Of a stretch of DNA of 64,000 nt, positions 43,995-54,238 are shown piece after piece. Origin of the DNA: Mesostigma viride (lineage: Eukaryota; Streptophyta; Mesostigmatophyceae; Mesostigmatales; Mesostigmataceae); NCBI GenBank assembly GCA_009746045.1, contig RPFO01001175.1:1-64000 (forward strand), read 5' to 3'. Made by a program: the position numbers and the translations under genes. The notes beneath the pieces were generated by a model, which made no database searches, had not been told where the DNA came from, and worked only from the letters and a program-made list of their open reading frames with translations. The number at the start of each line of letters is the position of its first letter. The stretch's first letter is position 1.

Positions 43995-46900
43995 CTAATC
44001 ATCCTCAACCACAATCACCTCCCGGGCCTCAATATTAGCAACCAACATTGCATCCCTCTCAATAATGCGCTTCGCCCCCTCGCGGAAACGATCCGTCAAC
44101 CGCCTCATGGCCAACGCGTCCCACCCGAAGCCACCGCTGAGCGCCTCAAAGAAGGCCACAGCCAGAGCATTGCCCGCAGAGCCGGAGCACTCCAACCGGG
44201 GGTGATCCCTGATGTACTGCAGGGCGGACAGAAACCCGTTGACTCCCGCGGGGTAATTCCCATTCCCCACAGCGCGAGCAGCAGCGGGAGCAGCAGCGGG
44301 AGCAGCGCGAGCAGCGGGAGCAGCAGCGGCGGCGGCGGCGGCGATGATGGCCGGCAGACCACGGAAACCACACTCAGAGGCGTTGTCCACCACGCGCAGG
44401 TGGGGATCCAAGTCCTCGCGGCTGGTGGCCTTGTAGGTGCAGCCCAGGATGGTCACGATGCCATCATCACCAGTGAGAGAGAGCTGGTTGGGGCAGGGCC
44501 TGGCAAGCTTGGTGCAGGTGTTGTCGTGAATCGCCTCCTCGCCGAGCACGACCTCGCCGCCGCACCCGCGAGCGCACAGACGCACATTCACAAGGGTGAA
44601 GGTGAGCCTGTCGACACCCACATTGCGGATGTACTTGCTGCCAGTGCGCATCAGAAGCTCCTTGCAGACAGGGCAGCGCTGGCCAAGCACACGGGCGTTG
44701 GGCCTGGTAGAAGTATACTCCAGGCGGTGGGGCTCGAGCTTATCGGCGCACTTGTTGCAGTGCTGCGGGACGCAGGTGTGGCCGCCCTCCACGAGGTAGA
44801 GGATGGGAAACTTCTCCTCCGTGCCAAAGGGATCGGTGCAGATCTCGCAGCACGCCAGCCTCTTCTCGAACCAGGTGATCTTGTGGTTCGCCTCCTCGAG
44901 AGCCAGGCGCATCTTCTTCAGCTCCTCGCGAGTGGGGTCAGGGGAGAAAGAACGACGCCTGCGGTTCTTCACACGCTCCAACTCCTCCTGCGTCTCCCTC
45001 AGCTGGCGCTGCAATGCGGCATAGTCCCCATCGCTGGGCCCAGCGCCTCCAGAACGAGAGCGGGAGCTGGGACCACCACGCAGCAGGCCTGCATGCAAAG
45101 GAAAACACACTTGGTGAGCTATGCTCATTTTATCTATGACTAACCTGCTGAGCGGAGAATGCAACGCCGTATAGCACCAAAAGAAAAAATAATTTTAGAA
45201 AAAAAAAATATTTTTGTGCTGGCACCCGTACCCCAGCCACCCAGGTAGGGGTTGGCTGGAGAGGTGGTTGCTATAAAAGGTGGGCTTCCATTCTAGGGAA
45301 GCAGGTTGTTTCTTTTGCCTGAGAACCTCACGTGACCACAACACAAAAAACAAAACGCAAGATAACACATCAAGCAGTATAACCTACCATGACCACAGTG
45401 ACAGCCCCAGACCGGAATTTCCTAGCGAAACTCAAGCAAGCAGCCAAGGAGGGATGCACCCCAAAGGAGGCCGCCACTGCGGTCCAGAAGATCCTAGGGG
45501 AGGGGAACTGGCTAGAGCGGATCCAGAAGCTCACTCCGGGGCGTGCCAAGAACGTCATGGACGTCCTGGAGGAAAGGGGGTTTGTCAGCGACTGGGATGG
45601 GGAGGAGGCCCTGGCCGATGTGCTAGCAGCGCAACTGGGGGAGGCTATTGCAGAGCCGGACCCACCAGTGTCAGCAGGTGCGGTGGGAACGGGGGGTGTT
45701 CCCCCTTCGGCAGGTGGAAGCGGAGGGGCGGGGCATGGTGGAGCGGGCGCTGGGGAGGACGATGGCGCTCCTGGGGCGATCGACCAGGCTGTGGCGGACC
45801 TGGACCGAAACATAGGTCGGCTGCTGGGGACCGAGACGGGCTATGCAACGCCAGCTGGAGGGCTTCCATCCCGGCCGGGCAACGCCCGCACTGGCGGAGA
45901 TATTGGCGACCTAATATCGGCCATGTCGAAGCTGCTGGACCAGGCAAAGACTCCAGCAGCTGCAAGCCCAGCCGCAGCGACGACTGCTGGCAGGCTGGCG
46001 CGCACGAAGGGGGTGGCGCTGAGTGGGCATGCAGTGCCGGTCCTGGTGAGCAACATGCTGGAGGCGGTGCTGCCGGGATGCTGGACTACGCGGAGAGCGT
46101 GGGGGGGAAGTCCATCCGTGCATCGTTAATGCTGACGATGCACGGCAGCTCAGCCAGCGGGGAGAGGCGGATGCTGCTCCTGCAGATGGCAGGAATTCTG
46201 GACACGATGGTGACAGAATTTGGCTACTGGGCCACGCCACGCTCCGAAGTAATTCTGGAGCTGGCAGCAGCCGAGTACCTGGCAAAGCTGATCACGGCAT
46301 GCCAGCTGGTGGATGTGGGGTCGACGGGTGGAAGGGGACTCCGTCGGCAATGCTGCCATTCCAGGAGGGTGGAGCAATGCTGGCGTCTCCGGCGGTGCGG
46401 GCGGCGATGAGCATGGGGAAGCTGCAGCACAAGCTGGAGCAGGGTCCCGGCAAGAAGGGGCAGGGCGGCCCGTCCAACAACAACAAGTGAGGGAGCGGTG
46501 CCTTCTTCCACTACCTCTTCCAGCACCCCTGCCACCTCGTGACTGGTGGCAGCAGGTACGCTCAGGCCGTAGGCGCGATAGGATGAGTCGGGCTTTTAAT
46601 GCTCGCACACTAGCCTGTCAGACGGTTAGGGCGTTAAACTGGATGGGGGGGGGGGGCGAGACCCGCCTGCTGTAGATTCAGCCCGTGTGCCCGGGCCTCT
46701 GCAGCAGGCGGCCCTAGATGGGATCGATGATGCTTGCAGGTCCTTTGTCCGCCGGAACGGTGGTTCCGTAGCGGCAATGGCAGGATCTGTAGTGGATGGG
46801 GGTGAATATGCTGAAGGAGCCCCTTACGAACCGTTAGTGGCCGCACGCTTGGCTTGCCTGGTCCGGGGGAAGGTGGCCAAGTGGATGTGCTGAACTTACT

Positions 46901-49900
46901 ACCCCCCTCTTGGGGAGCAATTTTGAATGATGAGAGTAGGATGGTACGGACGCTGAGCCCAGCAGAGCGGATCTTGCAGAAGTCGATGCGGATCTCGCGG
47001 GGGTGTAGCATGGAGGAGTTCGCGCGGGTTTGCACGGTGTGTGTGGAGAGGGGGATTTTGGGTGGATTTTTTGAGGAGGAGCCGCCTATGGTGAACGGTA
47101 CTTTTGGGGTCGGAAAGCCCGACGGCCGTATACGGCTGATTGTGGACAACCGGCGTGGCAACATGCCACTACCTGATCCTATGCCCGCTTTTTTACCACA
47201 CCTTGGCGTGATTTGCGATTTGCCCACGCGCGCTGGGGAGGATGTTTTTGGGGGCGTATCAGATTTGGATTCGTACTACAACAGACTCCGCCTGCCAGTT
47301 TGGATGCGGCGGTACTGTGCGTGGATGCCGGTGTGGTCGGATCTGGTGGGCCTGAGTGGGGCTCGTCGGAAGGTGTGGCCGTGGATGTTGTGCTGGCCAA
47401 TGGGCAACAAGCTGGCCGTCGCCGTGGCCCAGTGTGTGCATCAGTCTGTGTTGTACCGCTGTGGCCCCAAGCCGCCGTTGGAGGCTAGTCGTGGGCTGAG
47501 CATCAACATGTCCGCGCTGATCCTGGTGGCGGAGGCCAACGAGGCGGGGGAGACCGTCCGGCTGAGGCTGGAGGAGGACCCTGCTGCGCCCTTGGCGCCC
47601 TCGCCGTGCTTCGAATCTCGGCAGGATCTGGAAGGTATGCATGCTGTGACGATCGATGACCTCCATTTCACCCACTGTGCGTCGGTGGATGGGGTGAATC
47701 AGCAGCTAGATCGTGTTCAGGCTGCCTACGCCGCTGTTGGGCTGGTGCAGAAGTCTGACAAGGTGGTACGGGCGACAGCAGAGCAGACTGGTGTGCAGGC
47801 GGTGGGGGTCATTCACCAAAGAGATGGTGACGTGGTGCCTGTTCCTGAGCGTGTGGTGGCAGTTATCGCTGCTACTCATAGAATCTTAGATCGCGGGTTT
47901 ACATACTACCGCGAACTTAGTTCTGTGCTTGGGAAGTGGGTGTGGATGCATCTGCTGTGCCGCCCCATGCTTTCGGTGTGGTCTGAGACGTACCGGCTGC
48001 TAGCAGCCATGAATGCCTCCCTGCCTGGGCGCCGCTGGCGCCTCCCTGCGGGGGCCCGCCAGGAGCTTCAGGCGGCGATCGACCTGGCCCCCTTTTTGAG
48101 GGCGGCCAGGGCCCGGCCCCTTTCTGACCGGGTCGTCGCAAGTGATGCGAGCGGCTCCGGCGGTGGGGTGGTCTACAGGGACCTGCCTGGGGCCGATTGT
48201 GCCCGGCTGGCGACCCGGCGCGAAGCGCGGGGGTGGCGGACGACAGCTTTAACGTCTGGGGAGGACTGGGACCTGGAGCGCATGGAGGAGGGGGACTACA
48301 GCCTGCTGGATAGTGGCCACTGGCGTACGGCACTGTCCTACCGGTGGCGGGGGCAGCCTAACCACATCAACGTCAAGGAGGCGATTGCTGCGACACAGGG
48401 GGTCGAGTGGTCGTGCCGGACCAAGGCGTGTCGAGGTAAGCGAGTCGTCCGGCTCGTAGACTCCAGTGCTGTGGTGGGGGCGTTTGTCAGAGGGCGGTCG
48501 TCTTCCTACCGCCTCAACCAGCTGGTTCGGCGCTACTGCGCTCTGTCACTGGCTGGCGACATGCAGAGCCACTGGGTCTGGGTGGCTACCGACCACAACC
48601 CAGCTGACAAGGCCAGTCGGCGTGGCGCTTGGGTTCCTGACTTGACCCGGTGTGGTGACGTGCATCCCAACCCTGGGCCTGAGGGGGCGCGACGCCCTCG
48701 GGACTTGGCACTTTTGGAGGGCACAGTCAACCCTGTGTCTACCTTGCCAGCGTACCGGCGTGCGGCGGCTGTCTACGTGGCGTGGGCGCCACCTGGCCCT
48801 GTCGACCCAGCTGACGCGGAAGCCATTTTCTGTGAGTGGATTTCTGCTGTCTACCATGCCAGAGGCGGGCGGGGGCGTACCTTATGCCAGCATGCCAAGG
48901 CCTGTCTGCACCTGTACTACCCCGACATTGTTCGGAATTGGGTACTGGCGGACCGCCTGCTAGCAGGTTGGCAGCGGCTTGTTCCGGCTGTCAGCCCTCC
49001 GCCTATGCCCTGGCGCCTTTGCTATTTCACTGCCCTGTTGCTAGTTTCACGTCGACAGGTGCATTTGAGTGCGTTGATTATTATTGCTTTCCAGCAGTAT
49101 TTACGCATTAGCGAGGCGCTAGGGCTGCGGGTTCGGGATGTGGCTCATCCCGGCCACCCCCTTCTCGAGCCAGGGCCCATGGTCGGTGCCCTTGTGCTGC
49201 GCAACCCCAAAACTGCGCAGGGGGCGGCCCAGCACGTCCTCGTCCGGGATCCACTTTCTTTGTGGCTCCTGCGACGTCTGACGGCTGGCCAGCCCCCGGA
49301 TGCACTCCTCTTTCGGGCTTAACGTACAGCCAGGCTAGGCAGCAGTGGGAGGCTGTGCAGGCCCGCATGGGCATCCCAGGGATGTTTTCTTTTCACAGCC
49401 TCCGGCATGGGGGGGCGACGCACGACGCCATCGCTGGCGAGTCGCCGGAGGCCATCCAGCTGCGCGGCCGGTGGGCTTCGGCCCTCTCGGTCACGCGCTA
49501 CATTGGCCTCCACCGCAGCCTCCTGGGGCGCGACATCCCACCCGCCCTCTGGGCTCAGGCCCTGGGTTTTGACCCAGCGGCTTTCCGGCGCCACTTCGGT
49601 GGCGTCGAGTTTTGACGTCCTCCTGTTTTTATCCTCGTCTTTTAGCTATCAACTGACCTCACCCTTGTGTGGGAGGTCAGGGGGGAAATGGTTTAACTAA
49701 CCCGAGGGTGAACCTGGGTTGGGACAAAGTACCCCCATAGCTAGGTAGTTTAAGTTTTTTTTTTGCATGTCCTACGTATTTTCGGCTGTTAGCCATGTAA
49801 GGAGATGTGGGTAGAGCAGGGGCACAGCTGCTGTGGGCTGGCCCTGCACATTCACATAGTGTGCTCACCCTAGCATACAGATGGCCGTGTTGCCATCTGG

Positions 49901-50832
49901 TAGACATGTCTGTGTTATTCCACCGTATAGAGCTAGCACACATATTGTAATAAATTTGATGTTTTGTGGTGATGCATGCAAAGCAAGGCAAGGCCAGAAA
50001 TGGATTTGGTGAGCTATGCTCATTTTATCTATGACTAACCTGCTGAGCGGAGAATGCAACGCCGTATAGCACCAAAAGAAAAAATAATTTTAGAAAAAAT
50101 ATTTTTTGTGCTGGCACCCGTACCCCAGCCACCCAGGTAGGGGTTGGCTGGAGAGGTGGTTGCTATAAAAGGTGGGCTTCCATTCTAGGGAAGCAGGTTG
50201 TTTCTTTTGCCTCCCACCCGCCCACCCTGGCAAAAGGGGTAGAGCAGGGGCACAACTGCTGTGGGCTGGCCCTGCACATTCACATAGTGTGCTCACCCTA
50301 GCATACAGATGGCCGTGTTGCCATCTGGTAGACATGTCTGTGTTATTCCACCGTATAGAGCTAGCACTCATATTGTAATAAATTTGATGTTTTGTGGTGA
50401 TGCATGCAAAGCAAAGCAAGGCTAGAAATGGATAGGCAGCTGCAAAATCTATCAGATAGTGGCCATCACCTGCAAAATCCAACAGATAGTGGCCATCACC
50501 TGCAAAATCCAGCAGGCAATCGAAAAGGGATGCATAAAACAGCAGACCACGTACTGGGAGCAGCCGCAGGGCGAGACTGAGCCACCAGGTCGTCGATCGC
50601 AGCGTGCGAATTGACTTCCGTGCGTACGTCGTCTAGGTGGTCGTAGTCGTTGTGGTCGAAAAGGTCGTCAGAGGGGTTCCAGCCTGCAAAGGATGAATAG
50701 AAAATGACAATGGCGTTCCTGTCAACTGCTGAAAATGCCCAAAAAACAAACCAAGGAAACACAAAAACAGATATGCATGGGAAAATACGTACGCTCAGGT
50801 TCCTGGGCCTCATGTTCGTGTGTCGTCGCCAT
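43995..50832 (-). CDS. RING zinc-finger protein, three exons, DIRS element in intron 2
   Basis: Exons 50832-50793, 50683-50555 and 45088-43995; both donors are GTACGT, acceptors TTTGCAG and GCATGCAG, phases agree, giving 420 residues. Exon 1-2 reads MATTHEHEAQEPER then WNPSDDLFDHNDYDHLDD (acidic). Residues ~79-133 form a coiled coil (LQRQLRETQEELERVKN). A RING-like finger follows from ~137: CEICTDPFG… GGHTCVPQHCNKC… RCPVCKELL, C3HC4-type spacing with a long loop, then further Cys pairs and an Ala-rich linker, ending EVIVVEDD. RING proteins are mostly E3 ubiquitin ligases. A 5.3 kb DIRS-like element (45111-50433) sits in intron 2, 22 bp from the acceptor; the coding sequence is undamaged, so the gene may still be expressed if the long intron is removed. 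Confidence 0.8.
45272..45278 (+). promoter_or_regulatory. TATA box in repeat A1
   Basis: TATAAAA in GCTATAAAAGGTGGG; repeated in A2 at about 50164. Probable promoter of the DIRS-like element. Confidence 0.6.
45389..46490 (+). pseudogene. ORF1 (gag-like) of the second DIRS-like element
   Basis: ATG 45389 (MTTVTAPDRNFLAKLKQAAK). It reads GCTPKEAATAVQKILGEGNW and an Ala/Gly-rich middle, then changes frame near 46075 (VSNMLEAVLPG to MLDYAESVGGKSIRASL) and again near 46320 (CQLVDVG to DGWKGTPSAMLPF), ending NNNK at 46490. The helical C-terminal region corresponds to that of the intact gag at 19142-20200. Two frame breaks. Confidence 0.75.
46583..49615 (+). pseudogene. ORF2 (RT-RNase H-recombinase) of the second DIRS-like element
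   Basis: ATG 46583 (MSRAFNARTLACQTV). The frame slips in a G11 run (46646-46656), near 46890 (KVAKW / VDVLNLLPPSW) and near 49315 (DALLFR / TYSQARQQW). RT: GVSDLDSYY (motif A), PMGNKLAVAVAQ (B), TIDDL (C). RNase H: SDASGSGGG, INVKEAI, RLVDSSAV, NPADKASR. The 2A-like DVHPNPGP is at 48657-48680. Recombinase: QYLRISEAL, HSLRHGG, LRGRW, RYIGLH — the full R, HxxR, W, Y set. All domains recognisable, but three frame breaks make it inactive as read. Confidence 0.88.
48657..48680 (+). other. 2A-like DVHPNPGP motif
   Basis: Encodes DVHPNPGP between the last RNase H motif (NPADKASR) and the recombinase N-domain (LLEGTVNPVSTLPAYRR). Same place as in the first element although flanking residues differ, implying selection on this short motif. 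Confidence 0.65.
49809..50433 (+). repeat. Split direct repeats B1, A2, B2 of the second element
   Basis: B1 49809-50005, A2 50006-50212, linker 50213-50236, B2 50237-50433. B carries TTGTAATAAATTTG, a plausible 3' end signal containing TGTAA. Confidence 0.9.
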
Positions 50833-51539
50833 AGCTGGCTAGCTGCTGATAGTGGTATCATGCTGCTGTTCTGAGTGGTTCGTGAGGGTTTGGCTGCATT
50901 TTTGGTCGTGTTTGGGCTTTTGGCCTCGTGGGGAGGAGGGCGAACGGCATATTCCCGGCATATTCCGGGAATATTCCCACGAATATGCCGTGGGTCGGTC
51001 GCTAGAAGGAAACGGCCGCGCCGCGTCGGCGGTTACACGGCAGGGCTACGGACTGTCATGGCAGACTGACAGATCTGACACCCGTCAGATGGAACAGTGT
51101 GCCGACTGTCGTGGCAGATCTTCGTAACCGATACACGGCGGGTCCGGCGCGGCGCGGACTGACGTGGCACATTGTCAGATCTGACGTGGCACGGTACTGA
51201 CGTGGCAGACCGTCCGATCCTGCAGCTGACGAATACGGCACTGTACGGACTGCCATGTCAGACCGCCCGAATTGCCACGTGGCGGTCTGGCATGACACTT
51301 GGACGGATCATAGTAGGAAATCAGCCAAAATACAGGCAACTAGGTCTTTGTAGTAATCTGTACTAATTGTAGTATTGCCTGATCATCCTCTAGTTATATT
51401 GTACCATCTGTACTAGGATTCCTAGTGCAATTGTACTATGAGACGCCATGAGATAGAGACAAAGTCATGGATTTCCATTAGAATCATAATAAGGCTTAAT
51501 GCCCATAAGGGACTTTGTCTCTTCCAAAGGGGCACTTAG
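50833..51539. promoter_or_regulatory. RING promoter side and palindrome-rich spacer
   Basis: Upstream (minus) of the RING start. 50949-50989 holds CGGCATATTC...GAATATGCCG with an inner TATTCCGGGAATA palindrome. 51050-51300 is rich in GACGTGGCA / TGACGTGGCA and CCACGTGGC motifs and in CAGATCTGAC units. 51300-51539 is the 3' flank of the F-box-like gene. No gene. Confidence 0.45.
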
Positions 51540-52175
51540 TTAGTGAACCCCCTCCAGGGCCAGGCGGCGACAGTACTTGTCGTACATCTTGTCGCAGGTA
51601 GCATTCATGACCCTCAGTTCCCTCTCGCAGGTGGCGGGGGAAAAGTGGACAGGCAGATAGGAGCGGTACTCGGCCTTCGCGAGGTCCACGAGCACACGGC
51701 AACGCTCCTCTGCGGTCTTATCCTCATCCACCAGAGGAATGGAGGCAACATACTCCTTCATCACATCCCACAAGCGGGGAATCGCGCAAACGCGTTCAGA
51801 CAGCTTAATCTCGAGGTCGATGGCCAGAGTTGCCACCTCCATACGCCTATCGCCATACTTGCAGGCGGCCATCCTCTCCTCAAAAGTGGAGAGGGACTGC
51901 ACACCGCCTTGGGCGATGGCGATGGCAAAGTTGCGCAGGGCCCATCCTGTATAGTGGCAAAACGGCCCTGGCTGCCTGCGCTTAGAGAGGAAGCGCCCCT
52001 CAAGCTCAGTGGCAATAGCATCCAACAGCTGCATCTTTCGCTGCTCTTTCTTAGCTGTTACTGCGTCCCACGGCTCTTGCGTGGCCTTGCAGACACCACA
52101 CCCGGAGGGCCATGCCAACTCCACGATTTCGTGCACAATCTCAGCTGGCAGGCTGTTAAAAGTGGCAGCGTCCAT
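51540..52175 (-). CDS. F-box-like protein A
   Basis: 211 residues, ATG 52175. It starts MDAATFNSLPAEIVHEIVELAWP, the pattern LPxEIxxxI...W of an F-box first helix; F-box proteins recruit substrates to SCF ubiquitin ligases through Skp1. The remainder is helical with no recognised repeat: EQRKMQLLDAIATELEG, GWALRNFAIAIAQGG, YVASIPLVDEDKTAEERC. It is a diverged paralogue of the protein at 55083-55751 (shared start, a SIPxVDxxKTxExR block, similar length). Intronless. It is divergently oriented to the multi-CxxC gene across a 730-bp shared promoter region. Confidence 0.6.
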   Translation of the reverse strand: MDAATFNSLPAEIVHEIVELAWPSGCGVCKATQEPWDAVTAKKEQRKMQLLDAIATELEGRFLSKRRQPGPFCHYTGWALRNFAIAIAQGGVQSLSTFEERMAACKYGDRRMEVATLAIDLEIKLSERVCAIPRLWDVMKEYVASIPLVDEDKTAEERCRVLVDLAKAEYRSYLPVHFSPATCERELRVMNATCDKMYDKYCRRLALEGVH

Positions 52176-52906
52176 GTCTCCTTCGTGGTAGTGGTGCTAG
52201 TGCTGTTGGGATGCTGGAGCAGGCGAGAAGTGCCCACTTTGACGTGGTGTCGGACCTTTGTACACCGCCCCACGGCATCTTCGCGGAATATTCCATGGAC
52301 CGACGATCTCCCACGGGACGCCGCCACGTGGCAACGATCGAACGGTCCACGGTTATTCAGATCTCCCATGACAGTACGGCGTATCTCGGATACGGCGCGG
52401 CGCCTATACGGCCGGTACAGTATCATGGCATAACGAACTCCCACGGGACGCTGCCACGTGGCAAAGATCGGACGGTCCGTGGTAAATCAGATCTCTCATG
52501 GCAGTGCGGCGTATCTCGGATACGGCGCGGCGCCTGCACGGCCGCGCCAGTATCGTGGCACGACGAACTCCCACGGGAGGCTGCCACGTGGCAACGATCG
52601 GACGGTCCACGGCAGTTCAGATCTCCCATGGCACTACGACATATCTCGGATACGGCGCGGCGCCCGTACGGCCGGCCCAGTATCGTGGATACCGGTCCGA
52701 GTACCGTGGCACGGAATTCTGCCACGTCACAGCCGCGCCGCGCCGCGCCGCGCCATGTAACCTTCTAGAGGATCGATCCCAGCCGTCCGATGAAGATCTC
52801 GTGGGAGGGCCTGTTTCCACAGGTACAAAGGTCGTGCAGGCCTACCAAATGCACCATCACACCACAGAACAGCCATAGCCAGCGCAGAAAACAACAGCAG
52901 ACCGCC
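52176..52906. promoter_or_regulatory. Divergent promoter with three 130-bp tandem repeats
   Basis: Units begin at 52311, 52441 and 52571. Each contains CCACGGGA.GC.GCCACGTGGCAA.GATCG, then GGTCC.., CAGATCTC.CATG and TATCTCGGATACGGCGCGGCGCC. GCCACGTGGC is a palindromic G-box core (CACGTG), the target of bHLH/bZIP factors in plants. The array lies between two divergent start codons, so it probably controls both genes. Confidence 0.6.
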
Positions 52907-54094
52907 ATGTCTCAGGTTGATGCAGCAGCTGGGCAAGTTTTCAGGCGTCAGACTAGGTCACTGACCAGGGCCCTCCATGGGCTCCAGTCTCCCAAATGCT
53001 ATGGATTGCCACATCCTGTCCGCACAAAAGCTAGGACTGGTTGTTCCGCCATAGCTCCTGCGCCTGTGCCAGTGCCTGCGCCTGTGCCAGCGCCAGTGCC
53101 TGTGATTGTGCCAGCGCCAGTGCCTGCTGCGCCAGTGCCTGTGCCTGTGTACGTGCCTGCTCCTCTCCCTGGGATGTTCGCCCCTCGGTTTAAGGACTCT
53201 GACACTTGGCCTGCTGCAGGCCATGTGTGGCCAAATGGTAGCGGCGATTCCATGTTTCCTCTGGTGCATTGCGTCACCTGCAAAAAGGTACCGGAGAGGG
53301 CAGTGTGCAAGAAGGAGAACGGGGAGATGCAGTGCCGGGGGTGCGCTCTGGATGAACTGAGCGACAGGGTGGATGCACTAGGTCCCTCTCCTCCTACGGA
53401 GCAGGTGAATGGAATCGTCAAGGATTTTGACAAGGGCCTGAAGATTTACAAGTACGAATACGAGCCCAAGCGTCTCCCGCCTCCTCCCGCCGGCTACCCT
53501 CTGTCCAAGTGCATGTGCGCTGTGTGCAAGAAGCCTGCTCTCCACGCGCACGAAGTGGTGAAGGAGGTCACCCCTCAGATGCTGGAGACTACTCCCCATT
53601 TTCGTGTTGCCAAGCTCGTGGTTGGCGACATTGTTTGTGGGATCTGCCGCAATGAGTTCCTAGCCCAGTATGCCGACAACAACGTGGTCCTCAGCAAGTC
53701 CATGTATCGCGGCACCCAGTATTGGGAGTACAAGGGCCATATCGATGAGGTGTTCCAGTACAACGAGGAACTCCACAAGATGGCAGAGCGCGCCCGGGAC
53801 AACACGCACAACGGCCCCTCCAGTGACAAGTTTTACTGGCCTCGCAGGCAGTGCCAGAAGTGCACCAAGCGCATCGACATTAACGTGCAGAACCTGTATG
53901 TCGCTCCTAGGCCCCGTTCTTTTGACGTAGACTTGGTCTGCCACGAGTGCGCCACGTTCTGCAACCTTGTTTCTGAGGCTGTCCCTTTCCCGGGCTTTAG
54001 CCACCCCAACAACCGTCTCAAGCGTAATGCAGAGGCCGGGGGCTACGTTCTGTACGATGTTGTGGGGTCCAACAAGCCCTATTTCACCGCGTAG
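52907..54094 (+). CDS. Multi-CxxC protein with Val-Pro-Ala repeat
   Basis: 395 residues, ATG 52907 (MSQVDAAAGQVFRRQ). Residues ~50-85 are a Pro-Val-Ala repeat (APVPVPAPVPAPVPV), partly from a tandem GTGCCAGTGCCTGCGCC repeat. Then five Cys pairs: CVTCKK…CRGCA, CMCAVCKK, CGICRN, CQKCTK and CHECATFC, about residues 120-365, compatible with several zinc sites. A conserved block VVGDIVCGICRNEF and RIDINVQNLYVAPRPRS is also kept in the pseudogene copy at 60131-61120. No known family recognised; a structural zinc protein is the most I can infer. Intronless, with a TGTAATGAATAAGACTC 3' end shared with the RING gene. Confidence 0.7.
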   Translation: MSQVDAAAGQVFRRQTRSLTRALHGLQSPKCYGLPHPVRTKARTGCSAIAPAPVPVPAPVPAPVPVIVPAPVPAAPVPVPVYVPAPLPGMFAPRFKDSDTWPAAGHVWPNGSGDSMFPLVHCVTCKKVPERAVCKKENGEMQCRGCALDELSDRVDALGPSPPTEQVNGIVKDFDKGLKIYKYEYEPKRLPPPPAGYPLSKCMCAVCKKPALHAHEVVKEVTPQMLETTPHFRVAKLVVGDIVCGICRNEFLAQYADNNVVLSKSMYRGTQYWEYKGHIDEVFQYNEELHKMAERARDNTHNGPSSDKFYWPRRQCQKCTKRIDINVQNLYVAPRPRSFDVDLVCHECATFCNLVSEAVPFPGFSHPNNRLKRNAEAGGYVLYDVVGSNKPYFTA

Positions 54095-54167
54095 GGTGTC
54101 ATCTGGGCACTTGGCCCATGCAAGCCTATGGAGGCTACTGTTGATAGGGACTTGTGGTATTCTATTT

Positions 54168-54208
54168 TGTAATGAATAAGACTCCTTGCATGCAAATCCA
54201 ACACTCAT
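54168..54208 (+). terminator. Shared 3' end motif
   Basis: TTTTGTAATGAATAAGACTCC followed by TTGCATGCAAATCCAACAC. It is homologous to the 3' flanks at 43860-43900 (minus) and 61220-61262 (plus). TGTAA is a chlorophyte-type polyadenylation signal. Confidence 0.55.
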
Positions 54209-54238
54209 GCACTAGGCGTAGGACTTGACTCGTTTGCG

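Larger units (their letters stand above)
45111..50433 (+). mobile_element. Second DIRS-like retrotransposon, frameshifted
   Basis: Split direct repeats A1 45111-45320, B1 49809-50005, A2 50006-50212, B2 50237-50433, the same order as the element at 18693-24081. A1/A2 differ in a poly-A run; B1/B2 differ at about four of 197 sites, so it is older. The A2-B2 linker contains CCCACCCGCCC as in the other element. A TATA box (TATAAAA, 45272-45278) lies in A1, 110 bp before the gag start. It is inserted in antisense orientation in an intron of the RING gene. Gag and RT-RNase H-recombinase frames are each broken more than once. Confidence 0.92.

Noticed and set aside
44105-44371. Leu/Pro-rich and Cys-rich alternate frames within the RING gene
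   Set aside because: Shadows of the Ala-rich linker of the RING protein.
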